From contig CAADTT010000051.1 of assembly GCA_900752065.1 (NCBI GenBank), forward strand, positions 1 through 43,417: 43,417 bases of DNA, read 5' to 3'. The position numbers and the translations under genes are program-made. The notes under the pieces were generated by a model. It had not been told where the DNA came from. It saw only the letters and a program-made list of their open reading frames with translations, and did not search any database. Position 1 is the stretch's first letter. Each line of letters opens with the position of its first letter. Source of the DNA: Lachnospiraceae bacterium. GTDB lineage: Bacteria > Bacillota > Clostridia > Lachnospirales > Lachnospiraceae. Shown here one piece after another: positions 1 to 10,432 of the stretch.

Positions 1-20
1 AGCGATTTGTCAAGTGTTTT

Positions 21-50
21 TTGAAAAAAAGTGGGTGATTTTTTTAGATA
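21..50 (+). promoter_or_regulatory. Possible promoter for addBA
   Basis: A TTGAAA hexamer at 21-26 is followed after 18 bases by TAGATA at 45-50. The region is AT-rich and lies about 70 bases upstream of addB, whose AAGGAGG ribosome site is just before the ATG. The -10 match is modest, so this is a weak call. Confidence 0.3.
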
Positions 51-121
51 GGGGTCTGAAAGCCTTATAAAATCAGGGCTGAAGATTCCGAGAAGTTATA
101 AAATACATAAGGAGGATTGCC

Positions 122-3100
122 ATGTCCCTTCAATTTATCCTGGGAAATTCCGGAAGCGGAAAATCCCGCTATGCCTATGAGAAGATCATCGGGGAATCTA
201 TGAAATATCCCGAAAAAACCTTTCTTGTGATCGTGCCGGAGCAGTTCACCATGCAGACCCAGAAGGAGCTGGTCAGCCTGCATCCGAAAAAGGGCATCCT
301 GAATATCGACGTGCAGAGCTTCCAGCGCCTTGCCTACCATGTGTTTGAGGAGGTGGGGGCGGACAGGCGTACCGTGCTGGAGGAGACAGGAAAAAATCTT
401 CTGCTGCGTAAGGTTGCCATCGAGCAGCAGGACCGGCTCAGGGTTCTGAAAGGAAACTTAAAAAAGATCGGATACATCACGGAAATGAAATCCATGATCT
501 CAGAGCTGACACAGTATGACATTACATCTGAGCAGCTTGACGAGATGATCCGCTATGCGGAAAACAAGCCGGGGCTTTTCTATAAGCTGCAGGATATCCA
601 GGTGCTCTATGAGGCGTTCCGGGAAAAGCGGAAGGGGAAATATATCACCTCCGAGGAAATTCTGGGGCTGCTCTGTGATGTGGCGGAGCAGTCACGGATG
701 CTTCAGGGAAGCCGGATCCTGCTGGACGGGTTTACCGGATTTACGCCTGTTCAGCAGAAACTTTTGAAGAAGCTTTTAAAGCTTGCAGACAGGGTCACGG
801 TGACGATCACCATAGACGCAGGAGAAAATTTCTGGAAAACGGGCGGGATGCATGAACTTTTTTATCTGAGCAGAAAAACGATCCGTATAGTCTCTGAGCT
901 GGCAAAGGCGGCGGGAACCGGGATCGAGGAGCCGGTCGTCCTGGGAAAGCAGGGCTGTCCGAGATTTCAAAATGCTCCGGCGCTGCAGTTCCTAGAGAGA
1001 AACTTTCTGCGGATGGGAAGTGCAGTTTACGAAAAGGAGCAGGATTCCGTTACGATCCACGGAGCGAAAAATGCGGTGGAGGAGGTACATTTTGCCGCCA
1101 GAGAGATCCTGCGGATGGTGAGGGAAGACGGATACCGGTATCAGGATGTGGCCGTGATCACCGGGGATCTGCCTTCCTATGGAGAACATGTGCGGAAGAT
1201 TTTCGGAGAATATGAGATTCCATGTTTTATTGATGAGACAAAGACGATTTTATTAAATCCTCTGATCGAATATATCCGTGCGGCGCTGGAAATGACGGCG
1301 GAAAATTTCAGCTATGAGAGTGTATTCCGCTATCTCCGGACAGGACTTTGCGGTATTTCAAAGGAAGAGACGGATCTTCTGGAAAATTATGTGATCGCTT
1401 CAGGAAAAAGGGGCATTAGTTCCTGGAAGAAGGCGTGGGAGCGTCCTACCCGGACGATGAACGGGGAGCAGGCAGCCAGATGTGAGGAGCTGCGGGCGCG
1501 GATCATGGAGCCGCTGCTTCCGTTTCTGGAGATCATGAAAGACAGACGGACGGATGCCAGGGCAAAGACAGAGGCCCTGTATGAGCTGCTCGTCTCCCAG
1601 AAGATACAGATGCAGATGACCCTGTATGAAAAGCGGTTTGCCGGGGAGGGAAATCAGGATGCGGCAAAGGAATACAGCCAGATCTACGGTATCGTGATCG
1701 GACTTCTCGATAAGGTGGTGGATCTTCTGGGAGATGAGCCGCTGACGCTGCGGGAATATACGGAGATCCTGGAGTCAGGTTTTGAGGAGGCGAAAGTGGG
1801 GATCATCCCGCCTACGGCGGACCGGGTGACGGTGGGCGATATTGAAAGAACACGTTTAAAGGATATCAAGGCTCTGATCTTCCTGGGGCTGAATGACGGC
1901 TGGGTGCCGAAAAGCGCCGGAAGGCCGGGAATCCTTTCGGAGCTGGATCGGGATCAGTTGGAGGGCTGCGGCGTGGAGCTGGCGCCGGGAGTCAGGGAAA
2001 ACGGTTACATCCAGCGGTTCTATCTCTACCAGAATCTGACGAAGCCCAGCGAAAAACTCTGTCTGTCCTACAGTAAATCAAAGACAGACGGGGGCTCTAT
2101 GCGGCCTTCCTATCTGGTGAACAGCATCGCGGGGATGTTTCGCCATATTCCGATGACAGATGAGGATGAGGTGCGGGAGCCGATGAAGCGGATCGTCACG
2201 CCAAAGAGCGGCATTTCCTGGCTGGTGCAGGGCATGAAAGAGCTGCGGCAGGGATGGGCGGATGATGACTGGGCGGAGCTGTACGGATGGTATTATAAAA
2301 AAGAAGCCTACAGGGAAAAGGTAAAAAAGCTGGTGGAGGCGGCATTTCTTACCAGAACGGAGGAAGGGCTGGGACGGGGAATCGCACAGGCTCTTTACGG
2401 CAGCGTTCTGGAAAACAGCGTCACCCGTCTGGAGAAGTTCGCTGCCTGTGCATTTTCCCATTTTCTAATGTACGGACTGAAACTTACGCCAAGGGAGGAG
2501 TATAGTTTCCAGCCGGTGGATATGGGAAACGTGTTTCACCGGGTGGTCGAACTGTTTTCAAACAGGGTGCGGCTGGGACCTTACACCTGGTTCGATCTGC
2601 CGGAGGAGATCAGAGAGCAGTGGACGGAGGAATGTGTCGAGGAGGCAGTAAGGGAGTACGGGCAGGAAGTGCTGCACAGCACGGCAAGAAATGCCTATGT
2701 GATCCAGCGGATGAAGCGCATCATGCACCGAACCGTATGGGCGCTGTGCGAGCAGGTGCGCGCTGGAGAATTTGTTCCCGGCAGCTACGAAGTGAGCTTT
2801 TCTATGGCGGGGGATCTGGATGCGGTGAACATTGCCCTGACAGAGAAGGAAAAAATGCGGCTGCGGGGCCGTATTGACAGAATTGATATCTGTGAGAAGG
2901 AAAAGGAGGTCTATGTTAAGGTCATTGACTATAAATCAGGGAATACGGAGTTTGATATGGTGGCGCTCTACTACGGACTCCAGCTTCAGCTTGTAGTGTA
3001 TTTAAATGCTGCCCTGGAGATCGAGCGCAGGATTTATCCGGAGAAGGATATCGTTCCGGCGGGAATCTTTTATTACCGGATGCAGGATCCTATGCTGGAC

Positions 3101-3532
3101 CGGGGAAAAGAGGAGACGCCGGAGGAGATCAACCGGAGGATTCTTGCAAAGCTGAAGCCCAATGGTCTGGTAAACAGCGAGGAAGAAATCGTAAGGAGCA
3201 TGGATAAATGTGCGGGGGAGCAGAAATCTTCCGATGTGATTCCCGTTTCTTATACAAAAAGCGGCTACTCGGCCTATGCCAGTGTTGCCGAGAGGAGGCG
3301 CTTCGAAGAACTGTCCGGTTTTGTAAATGAGAAGCTGCGGGATATCGGCAAACGGATACTGGAAGGGGAGACGGCTGCGCATCCTTATGAGAGGAAGGGG
3401 CGGACAGCCTGCGACTACTGTATCTACCGGGAAGTCTGCGGCTTTGACCCAAAGATACCGGGAAATGAATTTCGCAGGCTGCATGAATATAAGCCGGAGG
3501 AGATCTGGAAGAAAATCGGAGAGGAGGTGTAG
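122..3532 (+). CDS. addB: ATP-dependent helicase/nuclease subunit B (AddB)
   Basis: AddB is the second subunit of the AddAB helicase-nuclease, which resects double-strand breaks and loads RecA after Chi recognition. The 1136-residue product has a P-loop near the N-terminus (GNSGSGKS, about residues 8-15). The C-terminal nuclease domain carries GRIDRID and VIDYKSGN. The four cysteines expected to bind the [4Fe-4S] cluster are present: C776, then C1097, C1100 and C1106 (CxxCxxxxxC). Length is normal for the family. Start chosen at the ATG after AAGGAGG. Only three bases separate its stop from addA, so the two genes are cotranscribed in the same order as in Bacillus. No damage is seen. Confidence 0.96.
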   Translation: MSLQFILGNSGSGKSRYAYEKIIGESMKYPEKTFLVIVPEQFTMQTQKELVSLHPKKGILNIDVQSFQRLAYHVFEEVGADRRTVLEETGKNLLLRKVAIEQQDRLRVLKGNLKKIGYITEMKSMISELTQYDITSEQLDEMIRYAENKPGLFYKLQDIQVLYEAFREKRKGKYITSEEILGLLCDVAEQSRMLQGSRILLDGFTGFTPVQQKLLKKLLKLADRVTVTITIDAGENFWKTGGMHELFYLSRKTIRIVSELAKAAGTGIEEPVVLGKQGCPRFQNAPALQFLERNFLRMGSAVYEKEQDSVTIHGAKNAVEEVHFAAREILRMVREDGYRYQDVAVITGDLPSYGEHVRKIFGEYEIPCFIDETKTILLNPLIEYIRAALEMTAENFSYESVFRYLRTGLCGISKEETDLLENYVIASGKRGISSWKKAWERPTRTMNGEQAARCEELRARIMEPLLPFLEIMKDRRTDARAKTEALYELLVSQKIQMQMTLYEKRFAGEGNQDAAKEYSQIYGIVIGLLDKVVDLLGDEPLTLREYTEILESGFEEAKVGIIPPTADRVTVGDIERTRLKDIKALIFLGLNDGWVPKSAGRPGILSELDRDQLEGCGVELAPGVRENGYIQRFYLYQNLTKPSEKLCLSYSKSKTDGGSMRPSYLVNSIAGMFRHIPMTDEDEVREPMKRIVTPKSGISWLVQGMKELRQGWADDDWAELYGWYYKKEAYREKVKKLVEAAFLTRTEEGLGRGIAQALYGSVLENSVTRLEKFAACAFSHFLMYGLKLTPREEYSFQPVDMGNVFHRVVELFSNRVRLGPYTWFDLPEEIREQWTEECVEEAVREYGQEVLHSTARNAYVIQRMKRIMHRTVWALCEQVRAGEFVPGSYEVSFSMAGDLDAVNIALTEKEKMRLRGRIDRIDICEKEKEVYVKVIDYKSGNTEFDMVALYYGLQLQLVVYLNAALEIERRIYPEKDIVPAGIFYYRMQDPMLDRGKEETPEEINRRILAKLKPNGLVNSEEEIVRSMDKCAGEQKSSDVIPVSYTKSGYSAYASVAERRRFEELSGFVNEKLRDIGKRILEGETAAHPYERKGRTACDYCIYREVCGFDPKIPGNEFRRLHEYKPEEIWKKIGEEV

Positions 3533-3535
3533 CAG

Positions 3536-6500
3536 ATGGGCGTATCCTGGACAGAGGAACAGAGACAGGTCATTGAACTGAGAAACCGGAATATCCTGGT
3601 GTCTGCGGCAGCGGGATCGGGAAAGACGGCGGTACTGGTGGAGCGTATCATCACCAGAATCACTGACAAGGTGCATCCGGTGGATATTGACAGCCTTTTG
3701 ATCGTGACATTTACCAATGCAGCGGCGGGAGAGATGAGGGAGAGAATCAGGACTGCCATTGAGAAGAAACTTGTGGAGGAGCCGGAAAACGTGCATTTGC
3801 AGCGGCAGCTCACCCTGATCCACCATGCACAGATCACGACCATCCACAGCTTTTGCCAGCATGTAATCCGGAACTATTTTCATACGATTGATCTGGACCC
3901 GAACTTCCGCATCGGAGATGACGGAGAAATGAAGCTTCTGCGAAACGATACGGCGGAGCGGCTGATCGAGGAGATGTATCAGGAAATAGATGCGGGGGAG
4001 AGTGCAGAGCATAATCCGGAAGCCGGGAGACGGGAGAATACGGATGAGAAGCCGTCAACGGAAAGCTCAGAGCATGGTCCGGAACCCGAAAAGCAGGAAG
4101 TAGCAAAAGAGAAAGAGGAAAAGAGGGAAAGATACCGCAGATTTGTGGAGAGCTTCGCCCCCGGCAGAGATGACGGGGGATTAAAGGCGCTGATCCTGGC
4201 GGTCTATGATTTTTCCATGAGCTATCCCTGGCCTTTCAAGTGGCTGAAGGACTGCAGGAGGGCCTATGATGTGGAGAATGTGCAGGAGCTGGCGTCAGTT
4301 TTCTGGATGGAGCCGCTGCTGAAGCATGTGCGTCTGCTTCTGGAGGAATGTGTGGGAGATATCAGAAAAGCGCTGGCTATCTGCCGTCAGCCGGACGGTC
4401 CTTATATGTATGAAAAAGCGATTCTGGATGACCTGGTACAGATGGAGGAGCTGTTAAATTCCGGAGATTATCTGGAATATGCCGATGCTTTTTTACGGAT
4501 GAAAGCATTTGCCAGGTTATCCACGAAAAAGGATGATAGCGTCTCTGCAGAGAAGAAAGAACTGGTGAAGGGAATCCGGGAGCAGGTGAAGGGGAGCCTG
4601 AAGGGAATCCGGGAGCAGTATTTTTACCAGACGCCGGGACAGATGGTGGAAGATCTAAAGGGCAGCAGAGAGCAGGCGGAGGTGCTGCTGGAGCTGGCCG
4701 GTACATTTTACAGAAGGTTTTCCGAAAAGAAGCGGGAGAAAAATCTGCTGGATTTTAATGATCTGGAGCATATGGCGCTGGATATTCTGGTAAAAGAAGA
4801 AAATGGATGTCCCGTGCCATCCGATGCGGCGGAGCAGTTTGCGGACAGGTTTGAGGAAATCATGATCGATGAATATCAGGACAGCAATCTGGTGCAGGAA
4901 TATATTCTGACCAGCGTTTCCAGACAAAGCCGGGGCGTGAACAATGTTTTTATGGTAGGAGACGTAAAGCAGAGCATTTACCGTTTCCGCCTCGCCAGAC
5001 CAGAGCTTTTTATGGGAAAATATGCCTCCTATACGACGGAATCCTCGCCGGAGCAGAAGATTGAGCTGCATAAAAATTTTCGCAGCCGCAGCCAGGTTTT
5101 AAGCAGCGTGAATTTTATCTTCCGGCATATCATGACAGAGAATCTGGGGAACATCTGCTATGATGATTCCGCCGCCCTCTATCCGGGGGCATTCTATCCG
5201 GAGGCGCAGAATCCGGAAGAATTGGACACGGAGGTTCTGCTGCTGGATCTGGAGGAAGAGGCGGAGGCCGTGGAGGAATCGGGTGAGACGGCGGTGGAGC
5301 TGGAAGCACGGATGATCGGAAAAAGGATTCTGGAGATGGTGGGAAAGGCGCAGGTGGTGGACAAGGCCACGGGAGTATACCGGCCGGCCCAGTACCGGGA
5401 TATGGTTATCCTGCTGCGCACGGTCTCCGGATGGGCGGACACCGTGGCAAGTGTGCTGGGAAATATGGGCATTCCGGCGTATACCGGTTCCCAGTCGGGA
5501 TATTTTTCGGCTACGGAGGTGCAGACCGTACTGGCGCTTCTGAAGGTGGTAGATAATCCGGAGCAGGAAATTCCTCTGGCGGCTGTCCTGCGTTCGCCCA
5601 TTGTGGGGTTGTCTGACGAAGAACTTGCAAAGATCCGGAGCATGAGCCGGGAGGGATCCTTCCCGGCAGCCTGCCGGTTCTATGCCAGGGAAGGGGAAGA
5701 CGGTGTGTTGACGGAAAAACTGAAAGATTTTTACCGGATGCTGGAGGACTTCCGGCGGCGTGTCCCCTATACGGCCATGCATGAACTGCTGTGGTATATT
5801 CTGGAGAGGACGGGATATGCGGACTATGCGGCTGCGATGCCGGGAGGAGAGCAGCGCCGGGCGAATCTGGAGATGCTGGCAGAAAAGGCGCTGGCCTATG
5901 AGAGCACCAGTTACCGGGGGCTGTTTAACTTTAACCGATATATGGAGCAGCTTCAGAAGTATGACGTGGATTACGGGGAAGCCAGTATTCTGGGCGAGGA
6001 GGAAAATACGGTCCGCATCCTGAGCATCCATAAGAGTAAGGGGTTGGAGTTCCCCATCGTGTTTGTCTCCGGAATGAATAAGGCATTTAACCAGCAGGAC
6101 AGCCGGAGCAGGCTGGCTCTGCACCCGGAATACGGGATCGGCTGCGATTTTACCGATCCTGTGCTTCGCATTAAGACCCCTACGCTCTTAAAAAAAATGA
6201 TCCAGCGGCAGCTTGTGGAGGAAAGCCTGGGAGAAGAACTTCGGGTGCTCTATGTGGCTCTGACAAGGGCGAAGGAGAAACTGATCCTGACAGGCGCGGC
6301 AAGGCTTGAGAAGAAGCAGAAGAAATGGCAGCAGTCCGGGAGCGTACCGGGAAAGCCGCTGTCTTTTGGAACTTTGACCGGAGCAGGATCTTATCTGGAC
6401 TGGGTGATGCCTGTGCTGCTTTTGCACCCAGCGGGAGAAGCGGCTTTTGGGAGTCCGGGAATCTGCGGGCAGGAGAAGACGGAGGCGGCCTTTCGAATCC

Positions 6501-7351
6501 GTCTCTTTACAATCGGGGATTTGGCGGTGGAGGAAGCTGTTCACCAGTTGGAAGCGCGGTGGACAAAGGAGGCGCTTTTAAACTGGGAGGATGCGCTTTA
6601 CAGCCGGAGGATGCGGGAGCATCTGGAGAAGGTCTTTGATACGGAGTATGCCTGGAAGGACAGCATGGATATTTATGGGAAAATCACGGTGTCGGAGCTG
6701 AAAAGCATGAGGCAGACGCTGGATACAGAGGAAGAGTTCACTGTTTTTGCGGAGCCGGATGTGGTTCCCCTGCTCCCGAAATTTCTTCAGGAAAAGCAGG
6801 AACCAACGGGAGCGGCGAAAGGAACGATCTATCACAGGCTGCTGGAGCATCTGGACTATGAGAGGGAGGCTTCCGTCCCTGCCGTGAGAGAGCAGTTGGA
6901 GGAAATGTGCAGGATCGGGAAGCTGACAAAGGAAGAGGCGGAAGTCATAAAGGCATCGGAAATCGTACATTTTCTGTGTACCGGGCTTGGACAGCGGATG
7001 AAGCAGGCCGCCCTTGCGGACAATCTTCGCCGGGAGCAGCCCTTTGTCCTGGGCGTGGATGCGGAAGAGATCCGGGAGAGTTGGACGGGGAATGACATGG
7101 TTCTGGTGCAGGGAATCATCGATGCTTATTTTTATGAGGAGGACGGAATTGTCCTGGTGGACTATAAGACAGACTATGTAGAACCCGGGAAGGAGCATCG
7201 GCTTCTGGAGAAGTACGGCATTCAGCTCCGGTACTATGCCCGGGCGCTGGAGCGGCTCACCGGATGCCGGGTGAAGGAAAGCTATATCTATTCCTTCTGG
7301 ATGGGGAAGGCCCTGCGGGTGGAAGAGAGTGTATCATTTAGCAAGGCGTAG
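3536..7351 (+). CDS. addA: ATP-dependent helicase/nuclease subunit A (AddA)
   Basis: AddA is the UvrD-type (SF1A) helicase plus RecB-type nuclease subunit of AddAB. Seen in the 1271 residues: Walker A with K30 (AAAGSGKT), DEYQDSN (motif II), GDVKQSIYRFR (motif III), SIHKSKGLEFP (motif V), VALTRAKEKL (motif VI), and a C-terminal nuclease motif with D1209-Y-K1211. A hydrophilic Glu/Pro/Ser/Lys-rich stretch of about 45 residues (roughly residues 150-200) lies in the N-terminal third and looks like a disordered insertion. It follows addB after three bases. No clear terminator follows; a new promoter appears at 7392. Confidence 0.96.
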   Translation: MGVSWTEEQRQVIELRNRNILVSAAAGSGKTAVLVERIITRITDKVHPVDIDSLLIVTFTNAAAGEMRERIRTAIEKKLVEEPENVHLQRQLTLIHHAQITTIHSFCQHVIRNYFHTIDLDPNFRIGDDGEMKLLRNDTAERLIEEMYQEIDAGESAEHNPEAGRRENTDEKPSTESSEHGPEPEKQEVAKEKEEKRERYRRFVESFAPGRDDGGLKALILAVYDFSMSYPWPFKWLKDCRRAYDVENVQELASVFWMEPLLKHVRLLLEECVGDIRKALAICRQPDGPYMYEKAILDDLVQMEELLNSGDYLEYADAFLRMKAFARLSTKKDDSVSAEKKELVKGIREQVKGSLKGIREQYFYQTPGQMVEDLKGSREQAEVLLELAGTFYRRFSEKKREKNLLDFNDLEHMALDILVKEENGCPVPSDAAEQFADRFEEIMIDEYQDSNLVQEYILTSVSRQSRGVNNVFMVGDVKQSIYRFRLARPELFMGKYASYTTESSPEQKIELHKNFRSRSQVLSSVNFIFRHIMTENLGNICYDDSAALYPGAFYPEAQNPEELDTEVLLLDLEEEAEAVEESGETAVELEARMIGKRILEMVGKAQVVDKATGVYRPAQYRDMVILLRTVSGWADTVASVLGNMGIPAYTGSQSGYFSATEVQTVLALLKVVDNPEQEIPLAAVLRSPIVGLSDEELAKIRSMSREGSFPAACRFYAREGEDGVLTEKLKDFYRMLEDFRRRVPYTAMHELLWYILERTGYADYAAAMPGGEQRRANLEMLAEKALAYESTSYRGLFNFNRYMEQLQKYDVDYGEASILGEEENTVRILSIHKSKGLEFPIVFVSGMNKAFNQQDSRSRLALHPEYGIGCDFTDPVLRIKTPTLLKKMIQRQLVEESLGEELRVLYVALTRAKEKLILTGAARLEKKQKKWQQSGSVPGKPLSFGTLTGAGSYLDWVMPVLLLHPAGEAAFGSPGICGQEKTEAAFRIRLFTIGDLAVEEAVHQLEARWTKEALLNWEDALYSRRMREHLEKVFDTEYAWKDSMDIYGKITVSELKSMRQTLDTEEEFTVFAEPDVVPLLPKFLQEKQEPTGAAKGTIYHRLLEHLDYEREASVPAVREQLEEMCRIGKLTKEEAEVIKASEIVHFLCTGLGQRMKQAALADNLRREQPFVLGVDAEEIRESWTGNDMVLVQGIIDAYFYEEDGIVLVDYKTDYVEPGKEHRLLEKYGIQLRYYARALERLTGCRVKESYIYSFWMGKALRVEESVSFSKA

Positions 7352-7391
7352 TGTGTGATACAAAGCTACAAAAGTTTTAAGAAACCTGCAA

Positions 7392-7420
7392 TTGAATTTT
7401 TTAAGAAAGGACGGTATACT
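7392..7420 (+). promoter_or_regulatory. Promoter for the GtrA-YfhO gene
   Basis: TTGAAT (7392-7397), a 17-base spacer and TATACT (7415-7420) form a good sigma-A type promoter in the addA to GtrA-YfhO gap. It suggests that the membrane protein gene is transcribed independently of addBA. Confidence 0.7.
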
Positions 7421-7498
7421 TAACCGTATCAGAAATGAGAGTCAGGCATTTTGAGCAGGCATCCGTCCGGGGCTGCTCTAGTTGAGGAGATTTACAGT

Positions 7499-10414
7499 AT
7501 GGTGAAATATTTCAAACGACTATTTGCAAATGAGGGAATCCGCTATATCTTTTTCGGCGGATGTACGACGCTGGTAAACCTGGTGTCCTATGCGGCGCAG
7601 CGGTATCTTCTGGGCGTGGACATGACCACAGCGAATGTGATTTCCATTGCGCTTGCGATCTTATTTGCCTATGTGGTAAATAAGCTTTATGTGTTCGAAA
7701 GCCGCAGGGATTCCAGAAGGGAGCTGCTCGCAGAGGCGGCGCAGTTTATCGGTATGCGTTTAGGCACCATGTTTATCGAGGTGTTTGGCGTGATTTTCCT
7801 GAGCTGTGTCTGGGGTATCCATGATATGGTTTCCAAGCTTTTGATCCAGGTGGTGGTTCTGCTGCTGAACTATGTATTCAGCAAGCTCTTTGTGTTCCGT
7901 AAGGAAAAGACGGTACTGACCGCCGGGGAGGCACGGGTGAGAGGTATCCAGAGAAAATGCTGTCTCTGGGGCTTCCTGATCCCGGCGCTTACGGTAGCGG
8001 CAGCCTTTGCGGGCAACGGCGTGTTTCCGTTCGGGGATCACGGCGTGCTGATCATCGACTCCCTGCACCAGTATTTGCCGTTCTTTACGGAATTTCATGA
8101 AAAGCTGGTAAATGCCGATTCTCTGCTTTACTCCTTCGGGGGCGGGCTGGGCTACAATTTCTGGGCGACCATTGCCTACTATCTGGCAAGCCCCTTAAAT
8201 TTTCTGGTAAGCCTTTTCCCGAAAGAGAACATGATGGATGTGATGGCTTTTTTCATTGTGCTGAAGATTGGATTCTGCGGTTATGCGATGACCTGGTATT
8301 TCGCACAGAAGGACAGGGGAAGGAGTTATTATCCGATTGCCTTTGGCACTATGTTTGGACTGAGCAGCTTTCTCATCGGCTATTATTTTAATCTGATGTG
8401 GCTGGACAGTATTGCAATGCTGCCCTTTGTGATGATGGGAATCGAGCGGATCGTGAAGGGAGAAGGAAAGAAGGGACTTTACTGTATTTCTCTGTTTTAT
8501 GCCCTCTACTGCAACTATTATATCGGATTCATGCTCTGCCTGTTTTCCTGCCTGTATTTTCTGGTGCAGTGGATCTCTGCAAAAGAGATCACAGGAAAGA
8601 AGATTTTTCGCTCTTGTATAACCTTTGCTTGGTATTCTCTGCTGGCGGGGGGCATGGCGGCGATCATGCTGATTCCTGCGTTTCTGGGGCTTGGAACCAC
8701 AGAGTCAGCGCAGAACAGCTTTCCCTGGCCGTTAAAATTTTATGTGGAAAACCTGTCCCAGCTTACCAGCCATTTTGCTTTTGTGGAGCCTATCAATATC
8801 GCAGATGACCAGATCGGGGTCAATGCCTTTTGCGGAACCGTGACGATGCTGCTGGCGAGCCTGTATTTTCTTGACAAGAAACGGCCGAAGAGGGAGCGGG
8901 CGGCGAAGCTTCTCCTGATCGCCCTGCTGTATGCCAGCTTTGATATCAATGTGCTGAACTTTATCTGGCACGGTTTTCATGTGCAGAACGGGCTTCCGAA
9001 CCGGTTCGCATTTATCTATATAGCCATGCTGCTGATGGTGGGGTATGATGTGATGACAGACCTGAGAAGGCTTTCCTGGCACAGAGTGGCCGTGGCCTGT
9101 GTCCCGCCTATGGGATTTGCTGTGTATGCGGCGTGGACGAAGCTTGGGGAGAGGGAGGTCTATGTGTATGCGGCGACGCTTATCCTTCTGGCGGTTTACA
9201 GCATTCTGCTTCTGGTCTACCGCAGCAGGCGGCGGATGTCAGAATATACCTTCCGGGTATTTTTCATGTCCCTGACGATTGTGGAAATGATGGCCACGGG
9301 AGTGGTGGGGGTATGCATGAACGGAACCATCGGCAGGAGTACTTATCTGGATGAGCAGAAAGCTTATGAGGCAATGATCGAAAGAAGGCAGGATGACAGC
9401 TTTTTCCGCAGCGATATCGACAGCAGCCGGATGCGGAATGAAAATATGTTTCTGGGTGGGAACGGCGTGGTGCTGTTTTCCTCCACGATGCCTGCGGCGA
9501 CGGTGGATCTGTGTAAGAGCCTGGGAATCGAGGCCAGGACGAATAAGAACGGCTACAACGGCTTTACAAAGCTGACGAATGATCTCTTTGGCGTAAAATA
9601 TGTGGTGTCCCGCACGGATTCCGATTCTCTCTATCAGATGACGAAAGTGGACTACGAGGAACCTCTGGCCATGTACCAGAATCCCGGGGTGCTGCCTCTG
9701 GGGTTTATGGCAAACCCGGAGATCAAGGAGTGGGATATTGAAGAGGAGGGAACGCCTCTGGACAGGCAGAACCGTTTCGTGGAGCTGGCGGCAGGGTATC
9801 ATTCTCTGTTCTTCCTGAACCAGAATATCGAGATGGAGGACGGGGAGACTTATTCTGTCATCCTGCCCGCAGGCAAGCAGGTATATCTGTATTTGCCTGT
9901 GGCGGTGGAGAAGGTGGAGATCACCACACCGGAGTATTCAAAGAGTTATGACAGATACACGGATCATCTCTACGATCTGGGGTGCTTTGCAGAGGATACC
10001 CAGGCAACTGTCACAGTCACCTTAAAGGAAAGCCAGACGGTGGTTACCGCCAGCGCCTATGTGTGTGACGATGCAGACTATAAAGAGATGCACAGTCTGC
10101 TGGCAGACGAGCCGCTGGAGCTGTCTCTGGCGGAGGATGGAAAGATCCGGGGAACCGTGACAGCAAAAACAGCGGGAACCCTGCTGCTCTCCATTCCTTA
10201 TGATGAGGGGTGGAAAGTGAAAGTGGATGGTGAAGAGACGAAGTTTGTCCGGATTGGAGAGGCGCTCACAGGCATTGATCTGGAAGCAGGGAACCATGAG
10301 ATCTCCATGGACTATACGCCGGAGGGACTGTGGCCCGGAACAGCGGTGAGTATCCTGTGTGCGGCGCTGTATCTGGTGACTGCGGCGATTGCTGCAAGGA
10401 AAACGACGGCGTGA
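7499..10414 (+). CDS. GtrA-YfhO fusion membrane protein (predicted lipid-linked sugar flippase/glycosyltransferase)
   Basis: The first roughly 130 residues match the GtrA family (four membrane helices, opening FFGGCTTLVNLVSY). Members are thought to flip polyprenyl-phosphate sugars. The rest matches YfhO: many hydrophobic helices to about residue 600, a polar extracytoplasmic domain, and a final helix near the C-terminus. YfhO proteins are GT-C-like and in Bacillus and Listeria are implicated in glycosylating lipoteichoic acid with lipid-linked sugar. Having both in one 971-residue chain is notable. An upstream TTG at 7451 is in frame, but the ATG at 7499 is better because GAGGAG lies about ten bases before it. 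The gene is monocistronic: own promoter at 7392, terminator at 10433. No CsbB-type cytoplasmic glycosyltransferase is nearby. Substrate and acceptor are unknown. Confidence 0.88.
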   Translation: MVKYFKRLFANEGIRYIFFGGCTTLVNLVSYAAQRYLLGVDMTTANVISIALAILFAYVVNKLYVFESRRDSRRELLAEAAQFIGMRLGTMFIEVFGVIFLSCVWGIHDMVSKLLIQVVVLLLNYVFSKLFVFRKEKTVLTAGEARVRGIQRKCCLWGFLIPALTVAAAFAGNGVFPFGDHGVLIIDSLHQYLPFFTEFHEKLVNADSLLYSFGGGLGYNFWATIAYYLASPLNFLVSLFPKENMMDVMAFFIVLKIGFCGYAMTWYFAQKDRGRSYYPIAFGTMFGLSSFLIGYYFNLMWLDSIAMLPFVMMGIERIVKGEGKKGLYCISLFYALYCNYYIGFMLCLFSCLYFLVQWISAKEITGKKIFRSCITFAWYSLLAGGMAAIMLIPAFLGLGTTESAQNSFPWPLKFYVENLSQLTSHFAFVEPINIADDQIGVNAFCGTVTMLLASLYFLDKKRPKRERAAKLLLIALLYASFDINVLNFIWHGFHVQNGLPNRFAFIYIAMLLMVGYDVMTDLRRLSWHRVAVACVPPMGFAVYAAWTKLGEREVYVYAATLILLAVYSILLLVYRSRRRMSEYTFRVFFMSLTIVEMMATGVVGVCMNGTIGRSTYLDEQKAYEAMIERRQDDSFFRSDIDSSRMRNENMFLGGNGVVLFSSTMPAATVDLCKSLGIEARTNKNGYNGFTKLTNDLFGVKYVVSRTDSDSLYQMTKVDYEEPLAMYQNPGVLPLGFMANPEIKEWDIEEEGTPLDRQNRFVELAAGYHSLFFLNQNIEMEDGETYSVILPAGKQVYLYLPVAVEKVEITTPEYSKSYDRYTDHLYDLGCFAEDTQATVTVTLKESQTVVTASAYVCDDADYKEMHSLLADEPLELSLAEDGKIRGTVTAKTAGTLLLSIPYDEGWKVKVDGEETKFVRIGEALTGIDLEAGNHEISMDYTPEGLWPGTAVSILCAALYLVTAAIAARKTTA

Positions 10415-10432
10415 TATATGATTTAAAAATAG

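Noticed and set aside
3002..4012. 336-residue minus-strand open frame
   Set aside because: It lies opposite the 3' end of addB and 5' end of addA, has no ribosome site and encodes a composition typical of antisense shadow frames (His, Leu, Arg rich).
5099..6124. 341-residue minus-strand open frame inside addA
   Set aside because: Shadow of addA; no recognisable domain or translation start signals.
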